This document shows positions 1 to 7,025 of a DNA stretch of 10,368 nt, piece after piece. Each line of letters begins with the position of its first letter. Positions within the stretch are counted from its first letter, which is position 1. Source of the stretch: Euryarchaeota archaeon UBA53 (GTDB taxonomy: Archaea; Thermoplasmatota; Poseidoniia; Poseidoniales; Poseidoniaceae); contig DAZU01000062.1 of the NCBI GenBank assembly GCA_002507425.1, positions 1 to 10,368 of the forward strand, read 5' to 3'. The notes under the pieces are model-generated. The model was not told where the DNA came from and did no database searches. It saw only the letters and a list, made by a program, of their open reading frames with translations. Position numbers and translations under genes: made by a program.

Positions 1-11
1 AAGTGTCAGAG

Positions 12-84
12 TGCTCGTGCCGGGATTTGAACCCGGGTCGCCGGAATGAAAACCCGAAATGATGGACCACTACACCACACAAGC
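12..84 (-). tRNA. tRNA-Glu, anticodon UUC
   Basis: Read on the minus strand, the 73 bases fold into a full cloverleaf. The acceptor stem GCTTGTG pairs with CACGAGC (one G-T pair), followed by discriminator A. The anticodon stem TCGGG pairs with TCCGG, and the T-stem CCGGG pairs with CCCGG around the loop TTCAAAT. The seven-base anticodon loop TTTTCAT places TTC (plus-strand positions 48-50) as the anticodon, which decodes GAA and GAG. The D-arm has the usual AG...GG core, with a weak last pair as in other tRNA-Glu. No CCA end is encoded (the next bases are CTC), so a CCA-adding enzyme is needed. No intron is visible. The gene lies 19 bases downstream of the DedA-family gene on the same strand. 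Confidence 0.96.
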
Positions 85-101
85 AGCAAACATCCCGCAT
101 C

Positions 102-109
102 ATTTATTG
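102..109 (-). promoter_or_regulatory. Weak TATA-like box for tRNA-Glu
   Basis: On the minus strand this reads CAATAAAT and sits 18-25 bases upstream of the tRNA 5' end, about where an archaeal TATA box is expected. It overlaps the stop codon of the DedA-family gene. The match is poor, so read-through from that gene is an alternative. The spacing is seen in the sequence; the function is inferred. Confidence 0.25.
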
Positions 110-715
110 TTCATCAATGTTGGGGTCAAGGCTCAATTCATTCCACCAGCGTAACAATAACCAAGCAACGCCACAAAGAAGGATAATCACTATTCCAATC
201 AGAACTTCTCTGTCAAGTAACCACTCTAAACCTTCGACCGCTTTGTTTCCATAAATACCAACTAGCAGTGCTTCCAAGCCAAATCTAAGTCCACGACCAA
301 ACAATCCTGCTAACACGAATGGTTTCATTCGCATCTCACCCATTCCAGCTGCCCAACCAAACACCTTGTATGGTATTGGAGAGAATGCTGCGATAAACAC
401 ACCTGCGGTTCCATATTTTGTTGTGAGCGCCTCAATTTTTGTAAGGTGCTTTTCTCCTTTGAACCGGTTGAACAGGCTTCTGCCCCACTTTTTCCCCATC
501 CAATACCCAACTATGCTACCCAATACACTACTAACGGTTATTACAATCCATAGCCATAACACCATATTTGTATCTCCAGATGCATTGACGAGCATTGGCA
601 AAAACAGCAAATCAGGCGGGACAGGCTGAATTATCGCTTCGGTGAGTGACAAGGCAGCAAGGCTGAGCCAGCCAAACCCGTCAAACCATTCGATAATCGA
701 ATTTTTCCACGACAT
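104..715 (-). CDS. DedA/VTT-family membrane protein (YqaA-like)
   Basis: This is an integral membrane protein of 203 residues, a usual length for the YqaA branch of the DedA (SNARE-associated/VTT) superfamily. DedA proteins are linked to membrane homeostasis and lipid scrambling or lipid-carrier recycling; the substrate here is unknown. The family signatures visible are an acidic residue before a proline-rich re-entrant segment (E26, then PVPPD at 31-35), a glycine-spaced helix (G66, G70, G74), the FSPIPYKVF motif at 111-119 followed by AAG, and RGLRFG at 141-146. Hydrophobic stretches lie at about 13-29, 51-72, 104-124, 132-155 and 171-189. The tail is short and acidic. The start is the ATG at 713-715. 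No Shine-Dalgarno sequence precedes it, so the mRNA may be leaderless. The gene diverges from nob1 across 82 bases that show no clear TATA box. The family call is firm; the cellular role is inferred. Confidence 0.88.
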   Translation of the reverse strand: MSWKNSIIEWFDGFGWLSLAALSLTEAIIQPVPPDLLFLPMLVNASGDTNMVLWLWIVITVSSVLGSIVGYWMGKKWGRSLFNRFKGEKHLTKIEALTTKYGTAGVFIAAFSPIPYKVFGWAAGMGEMRMKPFVLAGLFGRGLRFGLEALLVGIYGNKAVEGLEWLLDREVLIGIVIILLCGVAWLLLRWWNELSLDPNIDEQ

Positions 716-797
716 TCAGGCTTAGGGGAAACAATCACACGGATGAACCCTTTCACAGGCGAAGTCTTGATTGCTGGAAAACACGACCCATTGGGCA

Positions 798-1262
798 ATG
801 CCGGCCTTGGACACAGCAGCCTTACTCCATTGGCCCGCTGAAAAGCTAGAGGGGGGTTATGTCGCCCATAGTCAATTAGATGAATTGCGCAAACTTTCTC
901 CAGAAAGAGCAATGCTGATTGAATCGATAGAGATGAATTGGTCCACTCCGGATGTAAGTGATGCACAATCAGCAGCTATTGCGACAGGTGATCTTCCCCG
1001 GTTGAGCAACGTTGATTTAGAGATTATTGCAATAGCCATTCAAACCGGTGAGAAGTTGTTTACTGATGATTATTCAATACAGAATGTGTGTCGTAAGTTA
1101 GGTCATCCATTTGAAGCAGTTTCAAATCGAAAAAGCGAACAATTATGGGCATGGGAATTGAAATGTATAGGGTGTAAATCCACGAGAAAAGTAGAAACTA
1201 GTGAAGAGATGGATTGCAAAATCTGTGGGTCACCTATGAAGGTTAAGCGTGTCAGAGTTTAA
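798..1262 (+). CDS. nob1: Nob1-type endoribonuclease (PIN + zinc ribbon)
   Basis: This is probably the archaeal Nob1 endonuclease, which makes the final 3' cut of 16S rRNA on the pre-30S particle in the cytoplasm. Residues 1-115 fit a PIN domain with its acidic catalytic set: D5 in the first strand (ALDTAALL), E29 in the DEL motif, D73 in the NVDLEI motif, and D90/D91 after strand LFT. Residues 120-148 form a zinc ribbon with C123-x2-C126 and C140-x2-C143, followed by a basic tail (KVKRVRV). At 154 residues it matches archaeal Nob1. The frame is open back to a TGA at 768-770, which would allow a TTG start at 771. The ATG at 798 was chosen because PIN domains begin only a few residues before the first Asp. 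No Shine-Dalgarno sequence is seen. The gene converges on tatA with 25 bases between stop codons. Another PIN/zinc-ribbon RNase is possible but less likely. Confidence 0.88.
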   Translation: MPALDTAALLHWPAEKLEGGYVAHSQLDELRKLSPERAMLIESIEMNWSTPDVSDAQSAAIATGDLPRLSNVDLEIIAIAIQTGEKLFTDDYSIQNVCRKLGHPFEAVSNRKSEQLWAWELKCIGCKSTRKVETSEEMDCKICGSPMKVKRVRV

Positions 1263-1287
1263 TCAAAATGACTTCGGCCGATTACAA

Positions 1288-1581
1288 CTATTCCTCTGCG
1301 GTTTCCAACTCTGCTTGGATTTCTTTCGCAGTTTTTCCAGACACATCAATTCCAGCAGCTTCGGCTTTTTGAGCTAATTCAACAGATTTTGTCTTTCCAC
1401 CAGATTCTAAATCGGCAATAGTATTGACAGTCGAGGGTTCACCTGTTACCTCAGATAGTCCCTTTTGAAACTCACCTTTAGATTGCCCAGCGGCTCTTGC
1501 AAGCTTTGGGAGTCTTTCAGCTCCGAATAACAAAAAGAATATTGCAAGTAGAATCATTATTTCAAACGGTCCGAACCTCAT
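1288..1581 (-). CDS. tatA: Twin-arginine translocase subunit TatA/E
   Basis: This is the pore-forming or facilitator subunit of the Tat pathway, which exports folded proteins across the cytoplasmic membrane with TatC. The 97-residue protein has the typical order. A short N-terminus (MRFGPFE) is followed by one transmembrane helix at about 6-19, the hinge FG at 18-19, and an amphipathic helix starting AERLPKLARAAG and running to about residue 41. A polar C-terminal tail follows. The ATG at 1581 was chosen over an upstream in-frame TTG (1623) because TatA starts just before its membrane helix, and because GAGGG at 1588-1592 (-) lies 6 bases upstream as a ribosome binding site. The gene lies 53 bases downstream of the MoaD-like gene and is probably co-transcribed with it. 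The tail (about residues 66-95) has the motif AGIDVSGKTAKEIQAEL, an unusual helix-turn-helix-like ending. No tatC gene is in the window. Confidence 0.93.
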   Translation of the reverse strand: MRFGPFEIMILLAIFFLLFGAERLPKLARAAGQSKGEFQKGLSEVTGEPSTVNTIADLESGGKTKSVELAQKAEAAGIDVSGKTAKEIQAELETAEE

Positions 1582-1634
1582 ATCGTTCCCTCTGTTAATG
1601 CGCACCGGTTCATCCCTTGTCAATCAATCGGCTA

Positions 1635-1868
1635 TTAGCCCCCTGAAACTGGCGGAAGCAGAACTATCTCATCTCCATCGCCAACAGGTTCGTCTTCACC
1701 AACTTTAACTCCATTTAGGCTTACAATCAGTCCTTTGTTAAGCCATGAGTCTATTCCAATTTCTTCCAGGACAAACCTTACAGAAGAATTGGGTAGTATT
1801 TCTAGAATTTTTTCTCGTCCCCCAATCTCTTCAGCCAGCGGGCCGAAACTGAGAACCTTGACATGCAT
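1635..1868 (-). CDS. MoaD/ThiS/SAMP-like small sulfur carrier or ubiquitin-like modifier
   Basis: This is a 77-residue beta-grasp protein. It opens with the strand HVKVLSFGPLAEEIG, typical of MoaD, has the central segment LIVSLNGVKVGEDEPVGDGDEIVLLPP, and ends in the exposed Gly-Gly tail PPVSGG. In this family the terminal glycine is adenylated by an E1-like enzyme. It then carries sulfur as a thiocarboxylate (molybdopterin or tRNA thiolation), or is conjugated to lysines as in archaeal SAMPs. Sequence alone does not separate these roles, and no MoaE, MoeB or E1-like gene is nearby. The ATG at 1868 was chosen over a longer frame reaching 1889 because the first beta strand starts right there. 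No Shine-Dalgarno sequence precedes it, which suggests a leaderless start. It is the first gene of a likely pair with tatA and is divergent from the ABC ATPase across 52 bases. Confidence 0.88.
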   Translation of the reverse strand: MHVKVLSFGPLAEEIGGREKILEILPNSSVRFVLEEIGIDSWLNKGLIVSLNGVKVGEDEPVGDGDEIVLLPPVSGG

Positions 1869-1889
1869 GGTTAGGCGACTTGGCACCAA

Positions 1890-1897
1890 CTTATCAA
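1890..1897. promoter_or_regulatory. Candidate shared bidirectional TATA box
   Basis: The sequence CTTATCAA (TTGATAAG on the other strand) lies 24-31 bases before the ATG of the ABC ATPase and 22-29 bases before the ATG of the MoaD-like gene. That is the right spacing for leaderless transcripts in both directions, and neither gene has a Shine-Dalgarno sequence. A second A/T block, TATACTATA at 1912-1920, touches the ATPase start codon. It could serve only the minus-strand gene, giving a leader of about 20 bases. The assignment is inferred from spacing. Confidence 0.35.
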
Positions 1898-1920
1898 CCC
1901 GTTCCGATGTGTATACTATA

Positions 1921-2601
1921 ATGGCAGTCGCTCTATCATGTGAAGAACTTTGGAAAGTGTATCAAATGGGGGATGAAAAAGTCCAGGCTATTAGAGGGAT
2001 AACGCTCAGTATTGAACAGGGCGAAATGGTCGCTGTAATGGGACCATCCGGTTGTGGAAAGACAACTCTACTCAACGTGTTGTCAGGAATCGACGACCCT
2101 TCTGCTGGACAAGTACATGTGGCTGGTAAACCTCTTTTTGGCATAAGTGATGACGAAAGGAGTGACATCAGGGGTAAAGAGATGGGTTTTATATTTCAAA
2201 AATTCCATCTTTTAGACGTAATGAGCGCAGTTGAGAATGTGGAGATTCCACTTTTGTTACATGGCTCAAATCCCGCAGACGCCAGAAAAAAAGCCATTGA
2301 TGCACTTACAAAAGTAGGATTGAGTGATAGGATTAATCACCGACCTTCCGAATTATCAGGAGGGCAACAACAGCGAGTATCAATTGCAAGGGCGATTGTT
2401 CACGACCCTTCTGTTATTTTGTGCGATGAACCAACTGGGAATCTTGATTCTTCAACCAGTAGAAATGTGATGGAACTTCTATCAGAATTGAATAAATCTG
2501 GTTCAACGATAGTGATTGTAACTCATGATGATGAAATTGCAAAGTTATGCTCTCGCATAATGAGAATCGAAGATGGAAGTGTGGTTTTAGAAGAGGAATA
2601 G
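1921..2601 (+). CDS. ABC transporter ATP-binding protein, MacB/LolD/FtsE type
   Basis: This is the cytoplasmic ATPase that drives the adjacent FtsX-type permease. All nucleotide-binding motifs are intact in 226 residues: an aromatic contact in WKVYQMG near the N-terminus, Walker A GPSGCGKTT at 41-49, Q-loop Gln at 93 in FIFQKFHLL, signature LSGGQQQR at 145-152, Walker B VILCDEP at 165-171 with catalytic E170, D-loop NLD at 174-176, and H-loop His at 202. The LSGGQQQR signature and the length fit the MacB/LolD/FtsE branch, whose members often drive mechanotransmission rather than bulk transport. The frame extends upstream only through a TTG at 1735 that overlaps the opposite-strand MoaD-like gene. 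The ATG at 1921 gives the canonical N-terminus. No Shine-Dalgarno sequence is present, so the mRNA is likely leaderless. The stop codon is 2 bases before the permease ATG, which indicates translational coupling in one operon. Confidence 0.95.
   Translation: MAVALSCEELWKVYQMGDEKVQAIRGITLSIEQGEMVAVMGPSGCGKTTLLNVLSGIDDPSAGQVHVAGKPLFGISDDERSDIRGKEMGFIFQKFHLLDVMSAVENVEIPLLLHGSNPADARKKAIDALTKVGLSDRINHRPSELSGGQQQRVSIARAIVHDPSVILCDEPTGNLDSSTSRNVMELLSELNKSGSTIVIVTHDDEIAKLCSRIMRIEDGSVVLEEE
2593..2596 (+). promoter_or_regulatory. Ribosome binding site of the permease
   Basis: GAGG within the last codons of the ATPase gene lies 7 bases before the ATG at 2604. This supports that start over upstream in-frame codons, which would overlap the ATPase. 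Confidence 0.55.
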
Positions 2602-2603
2602 AT

Positions 2604-5600
2604 ATGCTTCTTGAGACCGGGATTGTCATTTTGCTGATATTACCCATTAGCATCACAGCAACGTGGGTATTACGAAATGACTTCGAGAGATCATCCTATC
2701 GTTTTATTCTCTTATTAGGACCAGTAATCGACGCGTGGTTAGTTTGGTGTTTATTGGAATATTTAGGTATCAATTTTATAGGAAAATGGAGTTCTGTTCT
2801 GGCAGTCGGCATAATATCATGTATGCTTCTACAACCCTTCCTCTCTCCTCGTCGTTTGGTAACATTCAGATTATCATGGCAGCAGATCAAGAGGAGGCCT
2901 AGACAGGCTGCTTTGATGATGGCAGGTCTTTTAGTTGCCTCATCCATAATTACTTCCTCCCTAGTTATCGGTGATAGTCTAGATGCCACCTTGAGTAAAG
3001 AAGTCGAAGCGATATACGGGGATACCGATATTCAAATATTTCAAAAGGACAGAAGAACGGGGTTCTCGTTTGATTTAGAATCTAATCTGACCACTTTATT
3101 CGGTCAATCGCTGACCACAGAAGGCATCGCAAAAAAGTGGACACATGGTATAGACAGTATCGCAACAATAACAAACAATCAGGGTGAGTCACTACCTTCA
3201 GCTGCTTGGTTTGCCTACCCGGGATGGGAGGGTGTTGCAATCAATCAAGTAGCATCTGAAGATCTCGGTTTGTCGAAAGGGGATGAAATTGAAATTAGTT
3301 GGTTTTCATACAATGACGATGTTGAACTAAAACGTTATTATCAAAATTTGACAATTAATTCTGTCATACCAATGGAGGGGAAAGGTAGTATGGGAGGTTC
3401 AAAATCTCCAGCATTGTTCACCCCATTGGATCTTGCACAATTTTATCAACTTAAGGAAGGGAAAGTGAATATGCTAAGAATAACGCTAGTAAATAGCAAA
3501 GATGCTTCCGGACAAATTGAAGAAATAATTTCAACCTTGGATAATTTGATCGATTATGATTCTTCTGGATTTGAGATAACTACTGATGGCGAGGCTCTGT
3601 CAATATCAAACACAAACGGCCTAGGGAGATTAGATTCAGCATTTATGGATTCTTGGGACGAGAATAAATCCTCCCTTTTGGGTACTGGCTCAGCCATGGA
3701 GGTTTTGCAAATACCATTGAAACAAATACAACAAGGCGCGAATATTTTAGCTCTACCTGATGATAGGATTACGGAAATATTGGCAACGGAAAAAGGCGAT
3801 TGGTATGTTTCTGGCGAGGGGGTGTCATTCCAAAAAGAAAGGAATGGCGGAATCCATAGTTGGGTTGCGCCTGACGGAGGCCTAGTTAACGATGTAACAC
3901 TTCTAGATGACTCTCTTCTAGTTGCATATAGTGATGGTTTAGTCGAGATTCCGGTTGAATCAGGAGATGATTTAATTCATCATTTCAAAGGAGAAGAAAA
4001 GAAACTAGCAGCTCTATTCACTCAAGAGTTACCAGACCTGCCTCAGACGATATTCTCCTTTGATTATTTGAATATCTCGAATGTCGATTACATTGCAGTT
4101 AAGCACTTAACTGGAACAGAGGTCCATAGTTACTCAAACGGAGTATGGACTGAATTGGACTTAGCTGGAGAGTGGTTACATTATGATAACGAATTAATGG
4201 CTGGTTCACCAAACACAGGATGGGAAACAGAATCAGGAGTAAAGTCGCCTCAAAGTTGGGAAGCTACAAGAGGAGGATACCTATTTCACAACGACAGTCT
4301 TTATTCGTTTAATGGTGAGGTTAGATTTGAATCAGATATCCCCGATAGATGTGACAATAGGGTTTTCGTATTTGACACAGATTTGTTATGTTCGACATCA
4401 TATGGATCTATAATCTCATCAGACCAAGTTCTCCCGAGATTACCGATGTCTGTTGATATCGGCGGTTTCGGCATAATGCCTCAGATGCTACTTGCAACAG
4501 ACGGACAACTTTCTCCTGAGGAAGGTAAGTTACTAATTTCTTCTAGACTATCTTTGCTTAACGAATCGGATAATGTAATGTTCAATGGACTAGTTCCATG
4601 GGCGTATGGTGATGATACGCCTCTTATTTTACGAATAAATGGTAACATGACTTCCTTAGATGCACCCGGTCTTGATGAGTTGGAATCTATAATAATCGGC
4701 TTTGTAAATCTAACGGACGGGGAGATGCTTGCCTCTAGTGAAGGTGGCGAGCGAAGCATAATTGTAATCACAAATGGCAATAACACGAAAATTGAAGATT
4801 GGTTAGATGATTTCTCTGGAGCCAAATCTATGGATTTGCGTATAGTTGCTGCTAAAGAAGAAGCTTTGCTAGCTGCCGAGGAAGGGGCAGGAGTTCTATC
4901 TGCAATGTTTCTTGTATTTGGAGCATTCACAATTGGAGCAGGTTTGCTACTGGTTCTGACCATAATTATCATGCTTGCAAATTCAAGGAGAATGGACGAG
5001 GGGATTATTAGGGCTATTGGAATGAAACGCTCAGATATGAGATCCCTCGCTTTAATGGAGGGAATGATAAATTCCTCAGTGGCATCTTTAGTTGGTGGAT
5101 TATTCGGTTTGTTGTTGGCTTGGGTAGTAGCAATGGCTTTCAGTAGTGTCTTCTCAAGTGCTGGCGCTGATGGAATTGAGTATTCATTTTCGCTCGAGAG
5201 TATGCTTATAGGAACATCAGTTGGCTTTTTGATTGCGATGTTTACACTCTTTACAACTGCGTTCTGGACTAGTAGACTCAGTATTGTTGAGGCTCTTAGG
5301 GGACTTTCACCTGCAAGAAAGCGTGGTATACCTTGGTGGCTTATCTTGTTCATGATCACGTCTTCTGGAGGTGGATTATTATGTGGATTGTCAATATTGA
5401 CAATTGATTCAAACTCGCCATTTAGATTCGCTCTGTGGCATCTTTCTGCATCTTTGTTGTTAGTTGGAATAATTCCAGTTTTCACATTTGTTATACCTCA
5501 TTTGAAACAGATGAAAATTAGAAACACAGGTCGTAATACAATTTCGGTAATGGGCATTTCTTTGATACTTTGGGCACTCACTCCAGAGTCATGGACTCCA

Positions 5601-6962
5601 GTCGATTCGGGAGTAAAGCCGGACGAAGTTACGTTTGCTATTCAAGGTATGATTCAGGTTTTTGCAGGAGTGATGATTCTTACCGGAATCGCCCCTAGGG
5701 TTGCTTCTTGGCTAGTAGAGCATTCACCTTTGTCACGAAAATTTGGAGCAGTCACTCGAGTATCACTCGCACATCCCGCATCTACTCCTCTGAAAACTGC
5801 TGTGATTATGGGAATGTTTTCTCTAACCGTATTCAGCGTAGTAGTGTTGGCAGGATATTCTGTCCAGTTCGAAGAGCATTCAACTGGATACGTTGAGGAT
5901 GCTAGTGGAGATTTCGAAATCTTACTATCATCTTCTAGACAAATACCGCTAGAGTTGTCAGGTGATCTCGCTGAATGGAATATTTCAAATTCTTCTCGGA
6001 ATAACATAGATGCAATAGGACGAATATCTCGGGCAGTTGTTTGGGTAGAGGATGGCGATGACAGAATTCCTTACCTCTTGAGAGGAGTTGATAGTGGTTT
6101 TGTAGATCATGGAGCTATACCTATGGAAGATTGGGATAGAGCGCTGGGACAAACCCAATACGAGGCTTGGCAATCAATCAAATCGAATCCAAATATTGTG
6201 GTTATTGATAGTTCCTTTGCACTTGTAGATCCAAATACAGGAGAGTCAATATCTGGCCTAAGTTTATCAATTGGAAAATCAATTTCGCTAATTGACATTT
6301 CCAACCCAGGAAATACTCGAAATGTCACCGTAGGAGGTATTCTTTCTCAGTCGAGCCAACTATTTTCCAGTGGAATATGGATGGATGGCGAAACTGTCGA
6401 TGAGCAGTTCGGTGGGGTTGTTACCAGGATTTACGTTTCTCACGACACGAATGTAAAATCAACTACCTTAGAAGAAACACTTACCTCTGAGTTGGCGGGA
6501 GAAGGTGTTAACTCATCAATAATCAAGGATGAGATCTTATTGATACTCGGATTAGTGTTTGCAATACTGCTTATTTTCCAGGCTTACTTAGCATTAGGGC
6601 TAATTGTAGGAACAGCAGGCATAGGAGTTGTAACGTATCGATCCGTATCTGAGCGTTCTAATGAAATTGGAATGTTAAGGGCATTAGGATTCAAAAAGAA
6701 AATGGTCACATACAGCATGATTATCGAAGTGAGTTGGACATCGTTGATGGGAATTGTCAATGGTGCGCTCGTAGCAATCGCTTTTCATGTTGCTCTACAC
6801 AGCACTTTTTGGGAGCAGCAAAATGTCGATTTGATACTTCCCTGGAGCCAAATTTTCCTGATAGTCATTGGTGGATGGTTGATGGTTCTAATCGCCACCA
6901 TTATCCCGGTAAGAAAAGCGATTAGTATATCTCCTGCTGAGGCGATTTCTGCGATAGAATAA
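2604..6962 (+). CDS. Giant MacB/FtsX-like ABC permease with two FtsX modules
   Basis: This is a 1452-residue membrane subunit paired with the preceding ATPase. Three extra N-terminal membrane segments (about 4-23, 33-52, 64-80) are followed by module 1: a basic pre-helix (RLSWQQIKRRPR), TM at 102-124, a very large outside domain (125-762), then TMs at about 765-793, 820-848 and 866-890, with the cytoplasmic loop RAIGMKRSDM at 803-812. Four linker TMs follow (about 909-932, 942-965, 978-993, 1010-1032). Module 2 has a TM at 1064-1086, an outside domain at 1087-1308, then TMs at about 1310-1343, 1373-1398 and 1412-1434, with the matching loop LRALGFKKKM at 1358-1367. Both outside domains show MacB-core-like segments (for example VAINQVASEDLGLSKGDEIE at 211-230). 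Domain 1 also carries a propeller-like insert. FtsX is about 300 residues and MacB about 650, so this protein is exceptionally long. The substrate is unknown; lipoprotein or lipid extraction, efflux, or mechanical signalling to an outside enzyme are all possible. Confidence 0.92.
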   Translation: MLLETGIVILLILPISITATWVLRNDFERSSYRFILLLGPVIDAWLVWCLLEYLGINFIGKWSSVLAVGIISCMLLQPFLSPRRLVTFRLSWQQIKRRPRQAALMMAGLLVASSIITSSLVIGDSLDATLSKEVEAIYGDTDIQIFQKDRRTGFSFDLESNLTTLFGQSLTTEGIAKKWTHGIDSIATITNNQGESLPSAAWFAYPGWEGVAINQVASEDLGLSKGDEIEISWFSYNDDVELKRYYQNLTINSVIPMEGKGSMGGSKSPALFTPLDLAQFYQLKEGKVNMLRITLVNSKDASGQIEEIISTLDNLIDYDSSGFEITTDGEALSISNTNGLGRLDSAFMDSWDENKSSLLGTGSAMEVLQIPLKQIQQGANILALPDDRITEILATEKGDWYVSGEGVSFQKERNGGIHSWVAPDGGLVNDVTLLDDSLLVAYSDGLVEIPVESGDDLIHHFKGEEKKLAALFTQELPDLPQTIFSFDYLNISNVDYIAVKHLTGTEVHSYSNGVWTELDLAGEWLHYDNELMAGSPNTGWETESGVKSPQSWEATRGGYLFHNDSLYSFNGEVRFESDIPDRCDNRVFVFDTDLLCSTSYGSIISSDQVLPRLPMSVDIGGFGIMPQMLLATDGQLSPEEGKLLISSRLSLLNESDNVMFNGLVPWAYGDDTPLILRINGNMTSLDAPGLDELESIIIGFVNLTDGEMLASSEGGERSIIVITNGNNTKIEDWLDDFSGAKSMDLRIVAAKEEALLAAEEGAGVLSAMFLVFGAFTIGAGLLLVLTIIIMLANSRRMDEGIIRAIGMKRSDMRSLALMEGMINSSVASLVGGLFGLLLAWVVAMAFSSVFSSAGADGIEYSFSLESMLIGTSVGFLIAMFTLFTTAFWTSRLSIVEALRGLSPARKRGIPWWLILFMITSSGGGLLCGLSILTIDSNSPFRFALWHLSASLLLVGIIPVFTFVIPHLKQMKIRNTGRNTISVMGISLILWALTPESWTPVDSGVKPDEVTFAIQGMIQVFAGVMILTGIAPRVASWLVEHSPLSRKFGAVTRVSLAHPASTPLKTAVIMGMFSLTVFSVVVLAGYSVQFEEHSTGYVEDASGDFEILLSSSRQIPLELSGDLAEWNISNSSRNNIDAIGRISRAVVWVEDGDDRIPYLLRGVDSGFVDHGAIPMEDWDRALGQTQYEAWQSIKSNPNIVVIDSSFALVDPNTGESISGLSLSIGKSISLIDISNPGNTRNVTVGGILSQSSQLFSSGIWMDGETVDEQFGGVVTRIYVSHDTNVKSTTLEETLTSELAGEGVNSSIIKDEILLILGLVFAILLIFQAYLALGLIVGTAGIGVVTYRSVSERSNEIGMLRALGFKKKMVTYSMIIEVSWTSLMGIVNGALVAIAFHVALHSTFWEQQNVDLILPWSQIFLIVIGGWLMVLIATIIPVRKAISISPAEAISAIE
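3711..4478 (+). other. Propeller-like insertion in the permease outside domain
   Basis: Residues of about 370-625 of the permease do not read as MacB periplasmic core. They contain short repeated units of hydrophobic strand, D/N/G turn, strand, then an aromatic or SxG element. Examples are ILALPDD...DWYVSGEG (381-406), LLDDSLLVAYSDGLVEIP (433-450), YIAVKHLTGTEVHSYSNGVW (496-515), GGYLFHNDSLYSFNGEV (557-573) and NRVFVFDTDLLCSTSYGSII (585-604). The roughly 40-60-residue spacing suggests five or six beta-propeller blades. Core-like sequence precedes the insert (to about 345) and resumes after it (GKLLISSRLSLLNES, 641-655). The only two cysteines outside the membrane segments of the whole permease, C583 and C596, are here. 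The fold is inferred by eye. Confidence 0.45.
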
Positions 6963-6981
6963 AATCAAAAAAATAATGAAA

Positions 6982-6989
6982 TTTTTTTT
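6982..6989 (+). terminator. T-run terminator of the ABC operon
   Basis: Eight consecutive T residues begin 19 bases after the permease stop codon, preceded by an A-rich stretch and without a strong G/C stem. Archaeal intrinsic termination relies mainly on such non-template T runs, so this is a good candidate for the operon end. Confidence 0.6.
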
Positions 6990-7025
6990 GCATATTTACA
7001 CAAGAAATTTGATAGGCAGACAAAA

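Noticed and set aside
366..629. Plus-strand frame opposite the DedA-family gene
   Set aside because: The minus-strand frame has clear DedA/YqaA motifs. The plus-strand frame shows no motif or start signal.
771..797. TTG at 771 as start of nob1, adding nine residues
   Set aside because: The TTG merely follows an in-frame stop. PIN domains start a few residues before the first catalytic Asp, which the ATG at 798 gives.
743..841. A 32-codon plus-strand frame (ATG at 743, stop at 839-841) overlapping the start of nob1
   Set aside because: It has no ribosome binding site, no recognisable motif, and overlaps the PIN-domain coding sequence in another frame. It is probably chance.
1735..1920. N-terminal extension of the ABC ATPase by 62 residues from a TTG
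   Set aside because: It would overlap the opposite-strand MoaD-like gene and add sequence unlike any ABC ATPase N-terminus.
4481..5485. Long minus-strand open frame of 334 codons opposite the permease
   Set aside because: It is antisense to conserved membrane helices of module 1, and its composition (rich in Ser, Pro, Ile) is what an antisense reading of hydrophobic codons gives.
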